Source: Gymnorhina tibicen
Lineage: Eukaryota; Chordata; Aves; Passeriformes; Artamidae
Assembly: GCA_013399875.1 (NCBI GenBank)
Contig: VXAZ01006807.1
Location: 1,873,984-1,937,983, forward strand
Reading direction: 5' to 3'
DNA: 64,000 bases
This document shows positions 58,500 through 64,000 of the stretch, piece by piece. Each line of letters opens with the position of its first letter. Position 1 is the first letter of the stretch. The translations under genes and the position numbers were made by a program. The notes beneath the pieces are model-generated. The model had not been told where the DNA came from, searched no databases, and was given only the letters and a program-made list of their open reading frames with translations.

Positions 58500-61400
58500 T
58501 AAATATGTTTGTATTTATTTGTTTTACAAAAACAAAGGGGACGCTTTTCATAAAAGAGGTGTCATAGAAAAAGCCCTCCAGAATTATTTTCAAGCTAAAA
58601 AGTGAGCGTATCAGTTACAGTATTTGATTTCACAGTACATTCATCAAGCTATGGGAATACAAATCTCTGACAGCCTAATGCTTTTCCAATGCAAATCTCA
58701 AAGCACACATTTGCACTCTTGCACTTTTACCACTGCAGTCACAAGACTCTGTAACCATTCATGTGTGAAAAGATCTGCCTCTTTCCACAACACTGTGCTG
58801 CCAGGCTTCCACAGCCATTCAGGAATTCTGAAACCGCAGTTTGATCATCCAGATGTAAATTTTTCATATGTATATATATATAATTTATATATATATATAC
58901 ATACATATATTAAAAAACAAACAACAAAACAAACAAAAAATCTCTACATTCTATTGCAGAGACTCCTAAAGAGCAAAACACCTTTAAATGCTCACATGGT
59001 ATCTAATAGGCACTGGCAGCACTGCATACTGGCACATTTTTCCAAACAGCCCACTGATTATTTGAAGGCCTGTAAAAGAAGATAACATCTATGAAACTGA
59101 CAGTTTTGAAGGAGAGGAGGGGTACAGTGAATGAACAGTGTTTCATAACACCTTTTAGCAGTGAGATATGCCCTATTCCCGTGGTTCCTGATTTCTAGGC
59201 ACTCGTTTTCAAGCTGTCTCTTCAGAGAAACAAAGATAGTAAAACAAATAAGGAGACTGCAAAAGATTTTAATATTCACACTTAACTTAGATTGCACAAA
59301 GATGAAAAAGAGTAAAAATATTTGTAATACCCTAGGTGTGTCACTTTCTTACCATTCTTGGACATTGGTTTTGTTGTTTGGTTTTTTTCTTTAAATCTGG
59401 TTGGAGTCTTTACAGGCAGCCTAGCACCTCACTTCAGTATGACTCTCCCAAATTCACAAGATCCCTTCATCTCTCCTTTCAAAAAATGGCTTCAGAAAAA
59501 AAACCAAAACCCCAGACTTCTATGTTTTACAAAGAAATGTAAGAGTATCCAGTTAATCAATATTAACTCTTTTAGATTATCATTTTGCCAGCACGTTTAA
59601 CAACAAACAGTTGTATTGTTTCATGACATATTCATTATACTGCCTTGTTCATGCATCATCTGAATTGGAAAGTGTTCACTCAGCTGAGACCTGATCAGTG
59701 TGCAGAGAGTGTGCAGACACTGTCCCAGCTGAAAAAATAACCCCCTGAAGTCACACAGAAATCAGTACAAGAATCAAAATTCTTCAATGAATAAATCCCA
59801 CTAAGCCAAATGATGAATTAAAATAATGAACAGAATTTCCGCATCTTTGAACTCAGGGAGTGTTTTGCATTCACGACCATCTAAGGCAGATATTGGCACA
59901 TATTAGTGTTGTTTGGATATGGATCTGGCCTTTCCGTCATAAATCGTACAGTGCCAGTGCAAGCATATTATATATACTGATAGCATTAAACACTTAAAAA
60001 GAAGATTATAGTAATAATAATAAAAAAGTCTTACCGTCACTTCTGAATATGTTCCCTTGATTATAGTTCAATTTAAAATATATACATTTTTATTCCTTAA
60101 CATGTAGACATTTGTAAACTGAGTTGGGGTAGGATTATTATGCTAATGCATATATCTGAATATTTATTTTAACAGCGGTCATAACTCATTTTAATCAGAC
60201 TGGAAAGTACAGAAAGTATTTAAAATATTCAATGCAGAAAATATAAGCAGACAAAAACAACTTTAGAAAATTAAAAGAGTGAAGAGACGCACTGGGCTTT
60301 CAAGTTTCAGCTAATGAATCATTTGATGAATGCATCATTTTTATAGTATCTATCCCAATCTCCTGCCATAGAGGAAGATTGATTCGTATTAGGAAATCTT
60401 TAGGCATCTAGCAGTGATACTATGCATTTCAAATAGAAGCCAAGGATAGACACTTCAGTTCCTCCTGGAAAAGTTGGCAATTTCTTTCTTTGATCTTCCG
60501 TGGATAAACCAACCTGTGCTCTCTTCACAGGAGCACATTTTTCTGTGTATTCGCAGATTTGCAGGCAAGTTAAAGCAATATATGAAACTAAGACATCTGT
60601 TATCTTCTGTCTGGGGACATCAATCACAAGTCATGGCCACAATCCACTCCGTATGCCAGACAGTGACAAAAAGTTTGGACTAGCACGTATAAGGCCTCCA
60701 TTAGGGACCATTCTGAGGAAAACTCTACAGCACAGGGTAGTCCAAAAATACCTGAGCTAACTTCAAAACACCTGGCCTGATCAAAACACAGGCTACAGAT
60801 CATAGTACCAGTACTTCACTCAGGCTGTGAAGAGCAGAATAACAGCAATCTTGGTTTTATACAACAAAAATTTAACACAAGTCAAAAGACACCAATGCGT
60901 AATTCACTATTCTTGAGTGCCTTATTCAAATTTTTATTTTCCCTGAAAACCAGCATTAGAATTGCTAAAGATTTTTATGCTTTGGGAAAAAAAAAGACAG
61001 AAGCTATTTAGCATCTTCTAAAACAATAATTGTGTACTGAGAGAAAAGAGGGAAGGCTGGAGGAAAAGGATTCTTAAAAGGAAGAGAAATAAAAATAGGA
61101 AAGAATTATCATGTTATACAGCCTACACTTTTTCTTGGGAAGCTGTAGATATAGGATTAAATATATGTTATCTTACTTAGCACATGTTTACGAAGTATTT
61201 CAACATCAAAGCATTTCAGAATATAAATAAAGCAAGCAGGCTGTATACGCAATGGAACAACATCTTTGGAATAGACTAGATTTAGTTTTTTTCTTCCATT
61301 TGAAGTCATTAGCATGCACAAATTTAAAAGTACTGTTTTCTATCACAACTGTTTATGTCTAGCAAATATGATTTCATCTGCCAAGAGGAATTTCTAATAT

Positions 61401-63388
61401 CAAAATTTAAGCATAATTTCTTTTACGAGTTGAGTATTCACACTCAATTTCGTCTTAAAAGCATCTGTGTAAAACCTCATTCCTCAGTAGCAGCCTTGAT
61501 AATTACAGGAAGCGTGTATATCCTCAGATGTAGCAAGCACAATCTTCAAGTAAAAAACATACTTTAAGGTACAATATTGGAAATTGACTGACAATACTGC
61601 ATTATATTAAATACCATTTTTACTGAGACCAGATTAATGAGTCTCTAACTCCAACCTGTGAAAGAGATGAGAGGGTGGTCACTCTTTCCAACACACAAGC
61701 AGATCCATGATGACTTTGAATGTTTTCACACCTGCATTCTTATTTCCATAGGCTTTTCCCAATATCATGCGATGTAATTTGATTTGAAACTCTTCCCTAG
61801 TCTGTATCAGGTAACCAACACCACATTAAAAGTCTAGTGGTACCCTCCTTATAGTCTGAACTAATTAATTTAATGAAGCACATAACACATTTTGGTTTGT
61901 TGCTCAGATTCAGTGTGAATATCTTAGTGTACCCGATATGGTTAAGAGCTTGTAGCTGTCCTTGACCCAGCTGTTACTCAGGAGAAAAGAACCTGGTGGC
62001 ATACAGGAATGGCAAGAATAGCAAGAACAAGTGAAAATAGACATATTTATGTTATAAACATATGACAAATGAAACATACACTAGTCATTTAAAGTCTGAA
62101 GTTTTAATCCACTCCACTTGCACAGAGGCATCTTAAGAGAGACATGGAAGAACAGCACGAGGCAAAGTCACGAATGGGAAAATTCTGCTTTTGGGTGATT
62201 TAACTCAGCTATGGTAACTGAGCTGTTTAGGCGACAACAGTTGTGTATCAGCTTTGCAACATGAACTCACAACTGCAAATAAGAAATGAGTGCCATAAAC
62301 CAGTTTCTAGACCTTAATGAGAACATACGGCTTTCAGTTTAATCTGAGCTAACCACAACATCGGAAAAAAGCAACCCCACATTGCCTTTTTATGTGATCT
62401 TCACTCAGACATAAAAGGGAAAGAAACCTTGCTACAACAAGGCCTGTCACAGGCTGGGGACACTGTCTGTAGCTACTAAGAAAAAAATAGCTGCTCTGAA
62501 TTATACTCCAGAGAACTCTCCTTCTTCCCTGATCGTAACAGAGAGCTTCCATCTAGCTTAAGCTTGTATGAGTCAGAGTCCACATTGCATATCAAAACAT
62601 TAATAGTTTATGCTGCTTTGACGAAGGGATCATTTTATATTGTTTTATGAGACTTTGTTACCCACACACTCTCCATGTGACAACCTTATTGCTGTAATCA
62701 TCCTAAGTCTAATTTGCTTTCTATTATTCTAAAATACTTAGAGAAAAAGATGTTAAGGGTTTTACACCAACCGTATTGTTTTTTCCAATTTACTTTTACT
62801 ACTTCATCCACTGTGATACTACAACATTACTAATTTCCACTTCTTGAAACCACTCAACTCCAGAACAAGTTAATAGTCCCATTGTCTCTAGGTAGCTTGG
62901 AATACCAAGATGGTTTTTTCTAATGGAAACTGTTCACAGACAATACACTTTCTGACAAATGGAACAGCAGTTCTGCAATAAAGAAGTCATACTTCATAGC
63001 TAAAGCTCTTTCCTTTCTATGTTTTTATATTCTCACCCCATCTTTCTTCCTGCTTCTCTCACATTTTCCCTGAATATGCCACAACTGCACATCAGAAAAA
63101 CCTAGCAAAATCTAGCTGAGATACCAAATCGTTTCCCAAGTAAGGCTTTTCTTGCAGCATGGAGTCCTGAAAATAATTCTATCATCAAAAATCTGAGTTC
63201 ATAAGACAGTCTCACCAGAAATATCGTGTTTACCTGGAACCCCAGATTTCCCCTCTAGAAGGTCTAGCACAGAAGATCATGTCCGGCCTTTGTCCAGCTC
63301 AGCAGACTCACAATTCTTTCTAGATTCAGCCTTGAAACTTCAATGGACACATGGCTCCCAATGTCTCTACTGCTACACTTGCATAGGT
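58500..63388. other. Gene-free stretch downstream of the interferon gene
   Basis: The TA/A-rich tract at 58868-58940 is the only clear feature. The 153-codon frame at 58624-59085 reads through that microsatellite, which makes a real protein unlikely. No second interferon copy was found. Confidence 0.45.
58868..58940. repeat. (TA)n microsatellite followed by an A-rich (CAAA)n tract
   Basis: TA repeats interrupted by ATAATTTA run to about 58910 and then pass into AAACAAACAACAAAAC-type sequence. The tract lies about 400 bp beyond the interferon poly(A) signal. Confidence 0.9.
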
Positions 63389-63505
63389 AAGACTTCAGAA
63401 ACCATCTAGACGCAAAATCCCATGCAACACTTTCTAGGATGACCCTGCTTGAGCAGAGAGGTTGGACCAGATAACCTCCCAGCCTTACCCATTCTTTGAT
63501 CTTTG
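63389..63505 (+). mobile_element. CR1 LINE, 3'-end fragment
   Basis: CTAGGATGACCCTGCTTGAG, then GCAGAGAGGTTGGACCAGAT and CCTTACCCATTCTTTGATC match the CR1 3' end. It is the same subfamily type as the end of the 40.7-41.85 kb element. Confidence 0.82.
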
Positions 63506-64000
63506 ATTTTCCTTTGTGTTGTCACAGAACTGTTAATGTTGGCTGGAATGAGCTATTGCTCCTGTTGACTAGAATGAACATTCTGCTCCTGCTATTTAAC
63601 CACTGTCCACCTTTTTGTTTTGTGGATCACTTCTGCCTCTTGAGAAATACAGATAATACAGCTAAAATTGCCAGTGAATATTAAACATTACAGATAAAAT
63701 AATGAAAATACTAATTGTCATATGGTACTCTCTTACATCTGAATTCTTTATTTCTGGTCAAAGAAATTTTCTTACTGAACTCCCATGTCCTGAAAGAGAA
63801 AACTAGATGCAATCTTTATTTTTAAGTACAATATCTAGGTGGCAGAATTATTTAATTTGGAAACTTACAACAAGATTATTATCTCGTGCAAATGAGGTTT
63901 AACTTGAAGGCCAAACCCACAGCAGAGCAGAAACTGTGCTGCAAACCTGACAATGTGAACACATTACAGGACTGGAAAGGTTGTAAAACTGAATTGGCTC
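63506..64000. other. Gene-free right edge
   Basis: Nothing recognised. Confidence 0.45.

Noticed and set aside
58624..59085. 153-codon + strand frame downstream of the interferon
   Set aside because: It crosses the TA and A-rich microsatellite, has no family features, and lies beyond the poly(A) signal.
1..64000. CRISPR arrays, tRNA or rRNA genes
   Set aside because: None seen; the short tandem duplications have only two units and no spacers.

Overview
The window looks like nuclear DNA of a bird, or possibly another sauropsid. It is AT-rich and gene-poor, it is strewn with 5'-truncated CR1 non-LTR retrotransposon pieces in both orientations, and it carries LTR fragments of endogenous retroviruses. 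I see no bacterial-type operons, no CRISPR array, no rRNA and no convincing tRNA. Nearly all open reading frames longer than 60 codons look like chance frames or repeat-derived frames.

The one gene I can support is on the + strand at about 53.5-58.5 kb. Five coding exons (54237-54374, 55095-55172, 56276-56413, 57633-57710, 58214-58312) are separated by four phase-0 introns with good GT/AG sites. Together they encode a 176-residue secreted alpha-helical cytokine with a signal peptide, six cysteines after the signal peptide, two N-glycosylation sequons and a C-x-W motif near the C-terminus. I call it an intron-containing type I interferon, most likely the interferon-kappa-like gene (IFNK) that birds carry on the Z chromosome. 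Upstream there are two candidate promoters: an imperfect ISRE plus TATA at 53412-53487, and a perfect GAAACCGAAACC ISRE plus TATA at 53943-53985. A very strong 3' splice site at 54220-54221, 15 bases before the start codon, suggests an untranslated first exon. AU-rich elements and an AATAAA signal follow the stop codon. The pieces together describe an IRF-inducible, short-lived cytokine mRNA.

Layout: 1-17 kb is gene-free sequence with two CR1 3' ends (4.1 and 5.2 kb) and several GC-rich unclassified blocks (5.8-6.7, 13.4-13.65, 15.66-16.2 kb). From 17 to 28 kb there are five CR1 pieces, including a broken reverse-transcriptase fragment at 23.75-24.35 kb. From 32 to 38 kb there are LTR remnants, the clearest a 449-bp solo LTR with TGT...ACA ends and a 4-bp target duplication at 37232-37680. 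A long CR1 3' segment with a smaller inverted CR1 nested in it occupies 40.7-41.85 kb, and another CR1 end lies at 44.5 kb. From 44.7 to 53.4 kb I see no gene. The interferon gene follows, and 58.5-64 kb is again gene-free apart from a CR1 end at 63.4 kb. Some gene-free stretches have the texture of conserved noncoding elements, but this cannot be tested from one sequence.
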